Shown piece after piece: positions 8,566 through 16,750 of a stretch of DNA of 53,271 nt. The number at the start of each line of letters is the position of its first letter. Position 1 is the first letter of the stretch. Location of the stretch: NCBI GenBank assembly GCA_014874365.1, contig JACWAH010000004.1, positions 1 through 53,271 on the forward strand, read 5' to 3'. Both the position numbers and the translations under genes were made by a program. This DNA is from Thermoplasmatales archaeon. Lineage in GTDB: Archaea; Thermoplasmatota; Thermoplasmata; Thermoplasmatales; Thermoplasmataceae. The notes below the pieces were generated by a model. That model ran no database searches and had not been told where the DNA came from. It was given only the letters and a program-made list of their open reading frames with translations.

Positions 8566-8876
8566 AAGGCAATCCTCTGCGTAAACGGTATATCCTCATC
8601 TATTCCAGCGAGTCCGAAATTTCCGACAGCATGGTCAGGAAGATCGCTTCAGTGACCGGATCATCCAGAAAATTTGCTGAGGGCAAGTACGCAGTTGTTC
8701 TTACGGATCAAATTCGAAAGGAAGCAGTGTGCTCCATGATTGAGTCTGGATTCCCCGTGATCACAGTCGTGACCGTCAGCGGCACGATTAATAAATGCAG
8801 AAAAGTCATGCTGAAGCATAAGCATAAATTACAGGATATAGAAAGCCTATCCGATAACGTCGGTCTCTCCGGATGA
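8562..8876 (+). CDS. rnp2: RNase P protein component 2-like (Pop5 family)
   Basis: A 104-residue basic protein. It opens with RKRYILIYS, like the KRYI start of archaeal Pop5 proteins, and near the end has VTVSGTINKCRKVMLKHKHK, which corresponds to the VSGTI-x-K/R stretch of that family. Pop5 is a protein subunit of archaeal RNase P, which trims the 5' ends of tRNA precursors. The start is TTG inside the overlap with the upstream stop. The 3' end overlaps the convergent rfcL gene by 30 bases. The protein is slightly short and divergent, so the assignment is probable and not certain. Confidence 0.65.
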   Translation: MKGNPLRKRYILIYSSESEISDSMVRKIASVTGSSRKFAEGKYAVVLTDQIRKEAVCSMIESGFPVITVVTVSGTINKCRKVMLKHKHKLQDIESLSDNVGLSG

Positions 8877-10109
8877 GAAGGAAAGCCTTATTGCGAGATT
8901 CTCGAATTCTTTCCTTCTTTTCTGTTTTAGCATCTTCAAAAGCCAGATGTCCTTGGAAGCAGTGACAGAACTGGAATGAGTTATCCTGCCGTACTTGAGG
9001 GAAAGGCTCCTTCGATCTGCAGCGACCCTTTTTGCCCTGCTCAGACCTATGATGAATGATGGAAACTCATACTTGGTATAATGAGGATTTGGGTTACTGA
9101 TAACTGTGCAGATGTGAGTCCCCGCTTCCGAAGCATAAGCCATGAATCCGTAATGCTGTTTTCTTCTTATCCTGCCGATAAAACCATCTGCAGTGGATAT
9201 GAGATCGTAGGATGAATTCAGGTCATCCGGTTCAATGGCAACCATGGAGGCATTCTTGTCAAGCCAGAGCAGGTAATCTTCCGGATCGAGATCAGTATCC
9301 ATGAGCCTGTTGTAGGTCTCTGCAGGATCCTCTCCCCTGAGGGACATGTCGATTACCGTATACGCAGATGCCTCAACGTCCCTGGTCTTCTCCATTTCGT
9401 AACCCTTCTTCACCGAAACGTTTCTCATCCTTTCAAGATCGTTAAGCATTGCCCTGATGTCCGTTCCGTTGTTTTCGACAATCCTGTCTATAGTTAAATC
9501 GGAAATCTCCATTCCTTCCGAATCTGCGATGAACTTCATCCTGCTCCTGAGTGAGGAAAAAAATTCCTTGTAATCAGTATCCCGCTTTCTTGAATAAGGC
9601 TTGAATTCAATAGTAAGGCTTTGTTCAATTATGCTCTGGGCACCCTGTTTCCTCCTGAAGTCGTAAAATTCGTTCATGGTTATTATGATCGGATTTCTTG
9701 ACTTCGAGATTGCTTTCCCCAGGGCAGTAATTCCTCCAGTGTCTCCCTGCCCCTCGAAAATGTTATCAGCCTCGTCGACCAGAATTATCTTCTGCGGTTT
9801 CTTACTGTCTAATGCATCAATGTTTGTCAGGTCTCCATAAGCTCCGCCAAGGGCGACAACCATGTCTATCGCCTCCCTGTTCCTCTTTTCAGATGAATTG
9901 ATCTCAACTAAGGGAAAACCCATTTCTCTTGCAAGCACCAGTGATAAAGTTGTTTTTCCAACTCCAGGGGGGCCGAACAGCAGGAGGGCCTTTTTTGTTG
10001 CCTCTCCTGCCTTCCACTGATTAATCCATGAAATAATCTGCCTCTTTGCGTCCTTCTTAAGGATCAGTTCTGACAGCTCTTTTGGCCGATAATCCTCTGT
10101 TATCAACAA
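8847..10109 (-). CDS. rfcL: Replication factor C large subunit
   Basis: About 420 residues; an AAA+ ATPase that with the small subunit loads the PCNA sliding clamp at primer ends. Visible motifs are the N-terminal EDYRPKELSELI, Walker A GPPGVGKT, Walker B IILVDEAD, and sensor 1 at IIITMNEF. The C-terminal half is the collar and RFC-L-specific region and ends in a basic stretch. The open frame extends to 10193, but the family begins at xxYRPK. A TTG at 10107-10109, about 24 bases after a TATA-like box, is the best start, giving M-LITEDYRPK. The next TTG at 10106 is equally possible. Confidence 0.9.
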   Translation of the reverse strand: MLITEDYRPKELSELILKKDAKRQIISWINQWKAGEATKKALLLFGPPGVGKTTLSLVLAREMGFPLVEINSSEKRNREAIDMVVALGGAYGDLTNIDALDSKKPQKIILVDEADNIFEGQGDTGGITALGKAISKSRNPIIITMNEFYDFRRKQGAQSIIEQSLTIEFKPYSRKRDTDYKEFFSSLRSRMKFIADSEGMEISDLTIDRIVENNGTDIRAMLNDLERMRNVSVKKGYEMEKTRDVEASAYTVIDMSLRGEDPAETYNRLMDTDLDPEDYLLWLDKNASMVAIEPDDLNSSYDLISTADGFIGRIRRKQHYGFMAYASEAGTHICTVISNPNPHYTKYEFPSFIIGLSRAKRVAADRRSLSLKYGRITHSSSVTASKDIWLLKMLKQKRRKEFENLAIRLSFSSGETDVIG

Positions 10110-10128
10110 TACTGAAAACAGAATCTGC

Positions 10129-10136
10129 GTATAAAC
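10129..10136 (-). promoter_or_regulatory. TATA-like box of rfcL
   Basis: On the minus strand this reads GTTTATAC, about 24 bases upstream of the TTG at 10109. This spacing supports a leaderless transcript starting at or near that TTG and decides the start chosen for rfcL. Confidence 0.5.
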
Positions 10137-10222
10137 TTGGCTAAACAAAGTTGGATCTCCTGGATTCTTTGGGAGTGAATGATAAAACCCCAATCATTTT
10201 CTCCCGGGAATTGGTGGCCGGG

Positions 10223-10387
10223 ATGCCTGAGAAATTTAGTATTGAACAGAAGGAACAGATTGTCATTGAATCATTCACTGCAACAAACATGGCAGAACTG
10301 TGCAGAAGGCATGGTGTATCTGTTGCACAGTTCCACAGGTGGAAAGAAAATGTCTCGCTGGAAGACGAAAAAACTGTCCAAAATTAA
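10223..10387 (+). pseudogene. Transposase OrfA remnant (IS3-type helix-turn-helix)
   Basis: A 54-residue frame from ATG at 10223 that reads as the N-terminal DNA-binding domain of an IS3/Transposase_8-type OrfA: MPEKFSIEQKEQIVIESF, then MAELCRRHGVSVAQFHRWK. It stops right after this domain and no DDE catalytic frame follows, so it is a relic that cannot transpose. No terminal inverted repeats could be recognised around it. It lies between rfcL and the DUF2130 gene. Confidence 0.65.
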
Positions 10388-10843
10388 GGGGGGTTCAGTG
10401 AAAATGTTCAGGGTCCAGGACGAGTGCAGGATAAAGACAAAGAGCAGGGACATACGCGTTTGGCACTTCCTGTTCGCGTATGAGCAACCAGTTGAATCCA
10501 TACGGTATCTTTTCTACAATGAGGAGGTGAGTTTCAAAAGGTATTTGATAGAGTTGAGTGAATCATGCACAGCAATTGTAAACAACGAAGAGAGAAAGGA
10601 GAGAACCCGCAAACAGCCCTGATTGGAGTCTGTGGGCGGACGGCCATTCTTTCCCCTTTCTCTCAGTACGGACAGACAATGCTGTCTTAGATTTTAGCTC
10701 AGTTCGGGGATACTGAACATGTTGAGAAATTCAACCGGAATTTGACATTCTCCATCCAGCGTAAGTATTAAGTTTAAAGGCTGGCTATCATCAAAAGTCT
10801 AATTGTACCGCCTGTATCAGCGGTTCAGGAGATTTGGTCTTCA
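10388..10843. other. Degenerate region after the transposase remnant
   Basis: About 450 bases without a confident gene. A frame at about 10400-10622 (beginning MFRVQDECRIK) shows no known domain and may be decayed mobile-element sequence. A TATA-like tattaagtttaaag near 10767-10780 and an aggag stretch near 10827 could serve the DUF2130 gene. Confidence 0.35.
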
Positions 10844-12019
10844 ATGATTGACGATATTAATTCAAGGGGATTTGAGGAAGATGGATTCAGGGTCAGTTGC
10901 CCTAAATGCGGACATAAATTTCCACTTAACGAAGCGGTGGCTGGTAAAATTAAAGTAGAACTGGAAAGCGAACGTGCTAAGGTCCGAACAGAGGAGGAAA
11001 ACAGAATCAGGAAAGAAGCAGGAACCGCTTTTGAGGAAAAGATTATCGAAAAAGAGCAGCAAATCAAGATGCTTTCCGAAAGAGTGGATCAGGCAAGGGA
11101 AAAAGAATTGCAGCTCATCAAATTGAAGCAGGACCTGGAACTGCAACAAAAGGACCTGCCGTTGAAAATACAGGAAGGGATCGAAAATGGCAGGAAGGAG
11201 TGGGAGAAAAACATCGAAGAATCAGCCAGGAAGAATTATGAAGGGCTGATAACGAAGCTGAACCAGACAATAGTGGAACTGAACATGACCATAGGCCAGC
11301 AGAAAAATGAGGTCGAGGAAATGAAAAGAAAGCTCGAACAGGGTTCCCAGGAACGACAGGGAGAAGTACAGGAACAGATGCTTGAAGAAACACTCAGGTC
11401 CACTTTTCCACATGACGAAATTAAAACAGTTCCGCGGGGTTCACCTGGCGCGGACATAATCCAGGTTGTGCGGAATAACTTCGGCGCACAGCTGGGAATT
11501 ATCGTGTGGGAATCCAAGAATACCAAAGCATGGTCTGATAAATGGATTGATAAACTGCGCGGAGACAAGGAAGAAGCCAAAGGCGACTACGGAGTAATAA
11601 TTTCAAATGTTTTGCCGAAGGAAGTTAATGACTTTGGCGTAAAGAAGGATATGCTGATAGCCGACTATCGCCTGGTACACCCCATAGCATATATGCTGAG
11701 AAACGCCATATTACAGAGAGACGACCTGTTGAAGGCGAACCAGGACAGGTCCGGGAAGGAAGCAACCTTATACAATTTCGTCCTGAGTCCACAATTCAGG
11801 GATCTTGTCGTCAATTCCGCATCTCCCATAATGGAGCTTATGCACAATCTTGACAAGGAGAGGGCCAGCATGCAGAAGATATGGGCTCAAAGGGAAAGAG
11901 AACTAAAGACTACCCTGATGAACATTGCAAGGCTTTACGGAAATATCTCAGGAATAGTGAAACTCCCCGACATCCCGGTGTTTTCCATTGAGCCTTCGCA
12001 GCAGAAACAACTTGAGTGA
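10844..12019 (+). CDS. DUF2130 family protein, coiled coil plus PD-(D/E)XK-like domain
   Basis: A 391-residue protein. Residues 15-27 hold a zinc-ribbon-like CPKCGHKFPL. About residues 35-185 are a long charged coiled coil rich in Glu, Lys and Gln. The C-terminal DUF2130 domain, about 190-345, contains GADIIQVV and then IIVWESKNTKAWSDKWIDKL, where D, E and K fit a PD-(D/E)XK nuclease core (D-x(n)-E-x-K). Proteins of this family are widespread but uncharacterised, and a DNA-related role is suspected. It stands as a single gene. The length is typical for the family. Confidence 0.85.
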   Translation: MIDDINSRGFEEDGFRVSCPKCGHKFPLNEAVAGKIKVELESERAKVRTEEENRIRKEAGTAFEEKIIEKEQQIKMLSERVDQAREKELQLIKLKQDLELQQKDLPLKIQEGIENGRKEWEKNIEESARKNYEGLITKLNQTIVELNMTIGQQKNEVEEMKRKLEQGSQERQGEVQEQMLEETLRSTFPHDEIKTVPRGSPGADIIQVVRNNFGAQLGIIVWESKNTKAWSDKWIDKLRGDKEEAKGDYGVIISNVLPKEVNDFGVKKDMLIADYRLVHPIAYMLRNAILQRDDLLKANQDRSGKEATLYNFVLSPQFRDLVVNSASPIMELMHNLDKERASMQKIWAQRERELKTTLMNIARLYGNISGIVKLPDIPVFSIEPSQQKQLE

Positions 12020-12116
12020 AAATGAAGTTAACCGATCTGGCCCAATCCTAATCTGATACATTTATTGTATAGGCAATTTAAAATCCTAAAATATTAGATT
12101 CTCTTAACCATGTTCA

Positions 12117-12479
12117 ATGGAAACCGATTCGGTTGCGGCTTTTTACTGGGAACAGGTTGCGCTGGAAATAATTTCATTCGGGAAAAAAACAATTAAGAAA
12201 GGGTTCTTAAACCAGGCGATACCGGAAATATCAAAGTCCGGGTTATTTTACAGGTCTATCGCGCTCAATAAGGGGCAGATCCTTGACTGGCGCGCCAAGG
12301 TGGAAAGCACTGGAAGGAGTGTCCATATTCTCGAATACACCGACAAATTTGTCGGGCACATTGATACCTTTGATCCGGCAGACAGGCCAGCGGAACACCT
12401 GATATTTGACGGCGGCAAAGATATGCTGAAGTCAGCAGCCGAATTATACCTGAAAAGAAAAATTAAGAAAAAATTCTAG
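12117..12479 (+). CDS. Unknown small soluble protein
   Basis: A 120-residue protein without a recognised domain. It starts METDSVAAFYWEQ and ends in the lysine-rich KRKIKKKF. There are no cysteines, no membrane segment and no signal peptide. The ATG at 12117 lies after an AT-rich stretch (12060-12105) that could contain a promoter. Its stop overlaps the convergent acyl-CoA dehydrogenase gene by four bases. Function unknown; compact spacing and a clean frame support a real gene. Confidence 0.6.
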   Translation: METDSVAAFYWEQVALEIISFGKKTIKKGFLNQAIPEISKSGLFYRSIALNKGQILDWRAKVESTGRSVHILEYTDKFVGHIDTFDPADRPAEHLIFDGGKDMLKSAAELYLKRKIKKKF

Positions 12480-13486
12480 AGATTCCCAGCCTCCTCTCCG
12501 TAGTAGCTCTTTGCCAGCAGCCGCAAAGAATGAACTCTTTCCCCGAAGAGCGAGTTCAGCGCGAGGGAATCCCTGTAGAATTTCTCTATTCCGAAGTCTT
12601 CTATGTATCCATAACCGCCATGCGTCTGGAGCGACTGTTTTGAAGCGACAATTGCGAATTCAGTGGCCAGCTCTTTAATTCCCAGCTTATCGGTGTCCGT
12701 TCTTTCAGCGGGTGACATAAGGAATTCCGAAAGTGACTTCAACTGTGTGCTCAAAATGGCAAGGGGGAATGCCAGTGGCTGGAAAGACGACAGGGATGTG
12801 CCGAACGCCTTCCTTACCTTCGAGTATTCTCTTGCCTTATCGATCGATGCTTCTGCCATCCCTATTGCGATTGATGCTATCTCCGGAGAGATCTCCGGAA
12901 TAAGTTCGTCCATGAATTTTCGCGTATCACTAACGCCTGCTATTTTCTCAATCGTAGTGAATTCCGGATTGCCGAACGGTATCCCCCTGAACCCAAGCTG
13001 CCGGTAACTGCCTGCCTTGCCAACCTTAACGGAAGCAAGAACCAGCTCGTTATTGTTCATTAACAACGAAACAGGGGCTCCAGGATCAATGAAAAATTTC
13101 TCAGAACCTGCTGCAGCAAAACTTGAGAACATTGACGTATCTATCGATATAGCCAATTTTCCGGACAGGACATCACCAAGCATTGATTCCTTGCCCATTT
13201 TCTTGAGAATCCTGTAAACCAGGCTGTTCAGCAGCAACACTCTAAGCGCAACAGATCCAGAATACCTTGCAAGTTCCATGAGTATGGCGCGGTACGAAGT
13301 ATTGTCCAATCCGGAACCGCCCAGTTCAGCAGGGACAATCGCAGCAAGAAATCCCTGCTGTGAAAGCTTGCCAAGGAATTCACTGCTTATGCCTGTTCTT
13401 TCAATCTCTGTTTCATTTCCGTAAAGCTCCCGGGATAGAAAATCATCCAGTGAAGATCTAATCAGTTCTGTTTCCTCGTTCGACAT
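12476..13486 (-). CDS. Acyl-CoA dehydrogenase homologue lacking the usual catalytic Glu
   Basis: A 336-residue acyl-CoA dehydrogenase fold protein, last gene of a three-gene beta-oxidation operon. Family marks include QGFLAAIVPAELGGSG near residue 35-50 and GGYGYIEDFGIEKFYRDS near 288-305. Where active members have the catalytic IxEGT motif, this one reads LNSLFGERVH, so the EGT glutamate is missing. The protein is also shorter than the usual 370-390 residues. The start ATG at 13486 directly follows the stop codon of the upstream dehydrogenase, with GGTGAG as a ribosome binding site. It may be a partner subunit of that enzyme. Confidence 0.85.
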   Translation of the reverse strand: MSNEETELIRSSLDDFLSRELYGNETEIERTGISSEFLGKLSQQGFLAAIVPAELGGSGLDNTSYRAILMELARYSGSVALRVLLLNSLVYRILKKMGKESMLGDVLSGKLAISIDTSMFSSFAAAGSEKFFIDPGAPVSLLMNNNELVLASVKVGKAGSYRQLGFRGIPFGNPEFTTIEKIAGVSDTRKFMDELIPEISPEIASIAIGMAEASIDKAREYSKVRKAFGTSLSSFQPLAFPLAILSTQLKSLSEFLMSPAERTDTDKLGIKELATEFAIVASKQSLQTHGGYGYIEDFGIEKFYRDSLALNSLFGERVHSLRLLAKSYYGEEAGNL

Positions 13487-14599
13487 TTAACTCACCTTTC
13501 CTTCTTTGAGCAGGTTCCTTGCAACTACAAGTTTTTCAATTTCGCTTGTGCCCTCCCAGATTTCAAGTATCTTCGCATCCCTGAGGAATCTCTCCAGCTG
13601 GCTGTTAAGTCCTTCCAGACCGGTAATCTCAAGCGCTTTTTCAGTGCAGAAAACCGCGGTTTCAGCTGCGTAATACTTTGCCATGCTTGTAAGAGTTGGG
13701 TTTGGGTTGAAATTGAACAGAAAAGTTGCGGCTTTGTATGTCAGCAACCTTGCCGCCTCAAGCCGGGTAGCCATCTCGGAAATAGCGAACTGGATACTTT
13801 CCTGGGAAGCGTATCCCGGACCCTTGGCCTTCACGATCTCCATTGCCTTGTTAATCGCACCTTTCGCAACTCCAAGACCCTGTGCTGCGACATAAATCCT
13901 GCTGATGTTGAAAAACGTCATTATGTAATTGAACCCTTTCCCCTCTTCGCCAATCAGGTTCTCTTTCGGAACTTTCACGTTAGACAGTATCAGTTCCGCG
14001 GTATCAGTTGCCCGTACTCCCATCTTCCCTTTCAGCTTGTTTGCAGTAAAGCCTTCCCAGGAAGATTCAACAAGGAAGCAACTGAGTCCATGATGCCTTT
14101 TCTCCTCGTTCGAGGTTCTCGCCAGCAACACGAAGTAATCAGCTATTGTACCGTTGGTGATGAACATCTTGCCCCCATTCATGAGGTAGTGCGTTCCATC
14201 AGGCGTGGCAGTTGTTGTAAGGCCGGCTACGTCGCTTCCTCCTCCAGGCTCGGTGACGGCGAGCCCCATAATCGCTTTCCCCTTGCTGACTTCTGCAAGG
14301 TATTTTTCCTTGATGTAGTCCGACCCGAAGAGCATAAGCACTTCGACTCCAAAATAAGGCGTGGTAGCAGCTACGCCAAGACTCTCGTCAACGCTGCACA
14401 ATTCCTCTATCCCTATGAGGACTTTCCAGGGATCGGTGAAATCCATAATTCCTTCATTGTAGGTTTTCACCCTCAACTCCTCTGGATAGTGTTCATCGTT
14501 GTCGCATTTTTCTATAAGCGCCCTGGTGAATTCCTTCTGCGCGAAATCCCTGACCTTCTTTCCATATTCTACATATTTTTCTTCAAGATTGAATTCCAT
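13487..14599 (-). CDS. Acyl-CoA dehydrogenase, catalytically complete
   Basis: A 370-residue flavoprotein that oxidises acyl-CoA to enoyl-CoA, the first step of fatty-acid or branched-chain acyl breakdown. Signatures are MGLAVTEPGGGSDVAG (residues about 112-127) with the following FITNG, GVRATDTAEL, and the catalytic IWEGTSEIEKLVVARNLL near the C-terminus. The length is normal. It lies between the thiolase gene (stop overlapping the spacer TGAAATG) and a second dehydrogenase-like gene that starts immediately after its own stop. All three should be made from one transcript. Confidence 0.92.
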   Translation of the reverse strand: MEFNLEEKYVEYGKKVRDFAQKEFTRALIEKCDNDEHYPEELRVKTYNEGIMDFTDPWKVLIGIEELCSVDESLGVAATTPYFGVEVLMLFGSDYIKEKYLAEVSKGKAIMGLAVTEPGGGSDVAGLTTTATPDGTHYLMNGGKMFITNGTIADYFVLLARTSNEEKRHHGLSCFLVESSWEGFTANKLKGKMGVRATDTAELILSNVKVPKENLIGEEGKGFNYIMTFFNISRIYVAAQGLGVAKGAINKAMEIVKAKGPGYASQESIQFAISEMATRLEAARLLTYKAATFLFNFNPNPTLTSMAKYYAAETAVFCTEKALEITGLEGLNSQLERFLRDAKILEIWEGTSEIEKLVVARNLLKEGKVS

Positions 14600-14600
14600 T

Positions 14601-15794
14601 TCAGACCCTCTCTATAATCATTGAAAAGCCCTGGCCCCCGCCAACGCAGAGTGTAGCCAGACCGAAGGTCTTTTGCCTTTCCTGGAGAGACCTTGCCAGC
14701 GTTCCAGCAAGCCTTGCGCCGCTGGCGCCCAGCGGATGCCCAATGGCAACTGCACCGCCATTGACGTTTACCTTTTCTACAGGTATGTTGAATTCTTTCA
14801 TTGCGTTCAGGGGAACCACGGCAAAAGCTTCGTTGATTTCCCAGAGATCTATTTCATCCGGGCTGAGTCCCGCCATCTTGAGTGCCTTTTTCGAAGCTGG
14901 AATTGGGCCTTCTCCCATTATGGAAGGATCGACACCAGCCCATCCCATTGATTTTATTCTCGCCAGCGGTTTGGTCCCGGTTTCGTTTACCATTTTTCCA
15001 GACATTACCGCAACCATGGAAGCACCCGCATTCAGCGGCGATGAATTGCCTGCCGTGATCTTGCCACCCGGCTTGAATGCAGGCTGGAGCTTTGTCATCT
15101 GTTCTATGCTCGCATCGTGCCTGATGCTCTGGTCCTTGTCTACCGTAATGAACTCATTCCCTTTCTCCACTTTTAACGGGAGAATTTCTCCTGAAAGAAA
15201 GCCTTCCCTCTCCGCCCTCGTAGCTTCAACATGGCTCCTCAATGCGAATTCATCCATTTCCTTCCTGTCTATCTTTTTGAGGTCTGCCAGCTTTTCAGCC
15301 GTAAGGCCCATGTTGTACCCGGTATTCATGTCGATATGGGCATATTCCGGACGGACAAGCAGCTTGATATTAGGCTTGATATGCGGATTCCCGTTCAGCG
15401 GAACATGAGTCATGTGCTCCATTCCTCCGGCAAGCACAAAATCCGAATTCCCGGTTGCAATTTCCATTGATCCCACTCCAATGGCATTAAGCGAGGAAGA
15501 ACAGGCGCGATCCATTGCCATGGAGGGTATGCTTACCGAAAGATTCGCAAGCAGGATCGGGTGCCTGCCTCCATACATCCAGTTTTCATCTGCCTGGAGT
15601 GCGCAGCCAAGAATAACGTCGTCTATGGCATCCGGCTTCACTGTGGTGGTCTTGACAGCATCTTTAATTAACATCGACAATGCTTCGTCCATCCTTATCC
15701 CGTTGAACTGATCTCTCTCCGGTTCAGAAGGCCTTGACCTCGAGAAAGCGGTCCTCTTGTAGTACACAATAAAAGAATCCCTGTCCTCTGACAT
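14601..15794 (-). CDS. Thiolase (acetyl-CoA acyltransferase)
   Basis: A 397-residue thiolase that cleaves 3-ketoacyl-CoA with CoA, or runs in reverse to join acetyl-CoA units. The nucleophilic cysteine lies in MDRACSSSLNAIG (about residues 86-99). The C-terminal half has NEAFAVV, GGAVAIGHPLGASGAR and the second catalytic Cys in LCVGGGQG. These are features of a true thiolase, unlike the archaeal SCP2-type homologues that lack the second Cys. It is the first gene of the operon with the two acyl-CoA dehydrogenases, pointing to beta-oxidation. Confidence 0.92.
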   Translation of the reverse strand: MSEDRDSFIVYYKRTAFSRSRPSEPERDQFNGIRMDEALSMLIKDAVKTTTVKPDAIDDVILGCALQADENWMYGGRHPILLANLSVSIPSMAMDRACSSSLNAIGVGSMEIATGNSDFVLAGGMEHMTHVPLNGNPHIKPNIKLLVRPEYAHIDMNTGYNMGLTAEKLADLKKIDRKEMDEFALRSHVEATRAEREGFLSGEILPLKVEKGNEFITVDKDQSIRHDASIEQMTKLQPAFKPGGKITAGNSSPLNAGASMVAVMSGKMVNETGTKPLARIKSMGWAGVDPSIMGEGPIPASKKALKMAGLSPDEIDLWEINEAFAVVPLNAMKEFNIPVEKVNVNGGAVAIGHPLGASGARLAGTLARSLQERQKTFGLATLCVGGGQGFSMIIERV

Positions 15795-15906
15795 ATAATA
15801 TCAATTATGAAGATACACTTCCAATAATTAAGTGATACGCACCAGTTTAAAGTCAAACAAATCTAATTTTGAGAATGGTTTAAATTGCCAACTGATATCT
15901 TAACTC

Positions 15907-16194
15907 ATGATTCAGGTCGATAACGTAAACATCGGAGGAAAGGAACTGCAATACATTAAGATGGATATGTGGGCCGCACCACTAGTAATGCTGAAAGGAA
16001 AGAATGGTTACGTAATGTGCGGTTACCTTAACATCGGAACCGCCGATAAACTTGGGGATCTAGCGGTGAGGGTTACGGGAGTCAAAGATCTCAATTCAGT
16101 GCTTAATTCAAAGGTAGTGGAGTGCTCCCAGGAAGCCGGTAAAAAAGGAATTAAGCCTGGAGACCCGGTTTCGGACTTGATCGCCTATTTATGA
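15907..16194 (+). CDS. DUF1805 domain protein
   Basis: A 95-residue protein of the DUF1805 (YunC-like) family. Characteristic features are IKMDMWAAPLVMLKGKNGYVMC in two blocks, GYLNIGTADKLGDLAVRVTG and, at the end, IKPGDPVSD. Members are small proteins of unknown function in archaea and bacilli. A TATA-like tttaaatt at 15879-15886 lies about 25 bases before the ATG, so a leaderless transcript is likely. It ends 9 bases before the convergent universal stress gene. Confidence 0.85.
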   Translation: MIQVDNVNIGGKELQYIKMDMWAAPLVMLKGKNGYVMCGYLNIGTADKLGDLAVRVTGVKDLNSVLNSKVVECSQEAGKKGIKPGDPVSDLIAYL

Positions 16195-16203
16195 TCACCC
16201 GAT

Positions 16204-16626
16204 TTATTTTACGACCAGTACCGGTATTTTTGACTCCTGTACTAATCTCGTAGACACGCTGCCAAGGAAGATCCTCTTTGCAGCAGACAACCCCCTGCTG
16301 CCACTGATAATCAGTCCAGCCCCAATCTTAACGGAATAATCCATTATCGATCGGGATGCTTCTCCTTCAAGTACTTCCGCAATCGTGCTGACCCCGGCTT
16401 TTTCTGCCTGTTCCTTGGCTTTGCCAAGCATTTCCTGCGACTTGCCGTAAGCACTGTCAAGCGACTCCTGGGGTACCACGACCCCTTCCCCGTAGAGGTG
16501 AGAAATATCCACGGCGGTAACGATTGCAAGTATATCCTTCAATTCGGCAGCAAGCTTTATTCCAACGTCCAGAGCTTTCATTGAATTCTCGGAACCGTCA
16601 AAGGCTAACAGTATTTTTACGAACAC
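16204..16626 (-). CDS. Universal stress protein (UspA family)
   Basis: A 140-residue single-domain universal stress protein. The N-terminus MFVKILLAFDGSENSMKALD and the C-terminal GSRGLSAAKRIFLGSVSTRL match the family's nucleotide-binding fold, with the G-x2-G-x9-G-S/T pattern in the ATP-binding subtype present. It ends with the typical IPVLVVK. Such proteins help cells survive stress in ways that are not well defined. It appears to be a single gene, convergent with the DUF1805 gene. Confidence 0.92.
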   Translation of the reverse strand: MFVKILLAFDGSENSMKALDVGIKLAAELKDILAIVTAVDISHLYGEGVVVPQESLDSAYGKSQEMLGKAKEQAEKAGVSTIAEVLEGEASRSIMDYSVKIGAGLIISGSRGLSAAKRIFLGSVSTRLVQESKIPVLVVK

Positions 16627-16750
16627 GGATTAAATCGTGAACGCAGTAAAAAAAGCTTTCGGTCAAACCGGAACGATTCAAAGCCCTCATTCAAGACAGA
16701 ACGGGAAATGCAGCTAGTAACAACTTTTAAGGCAACACTGCACATATGTT

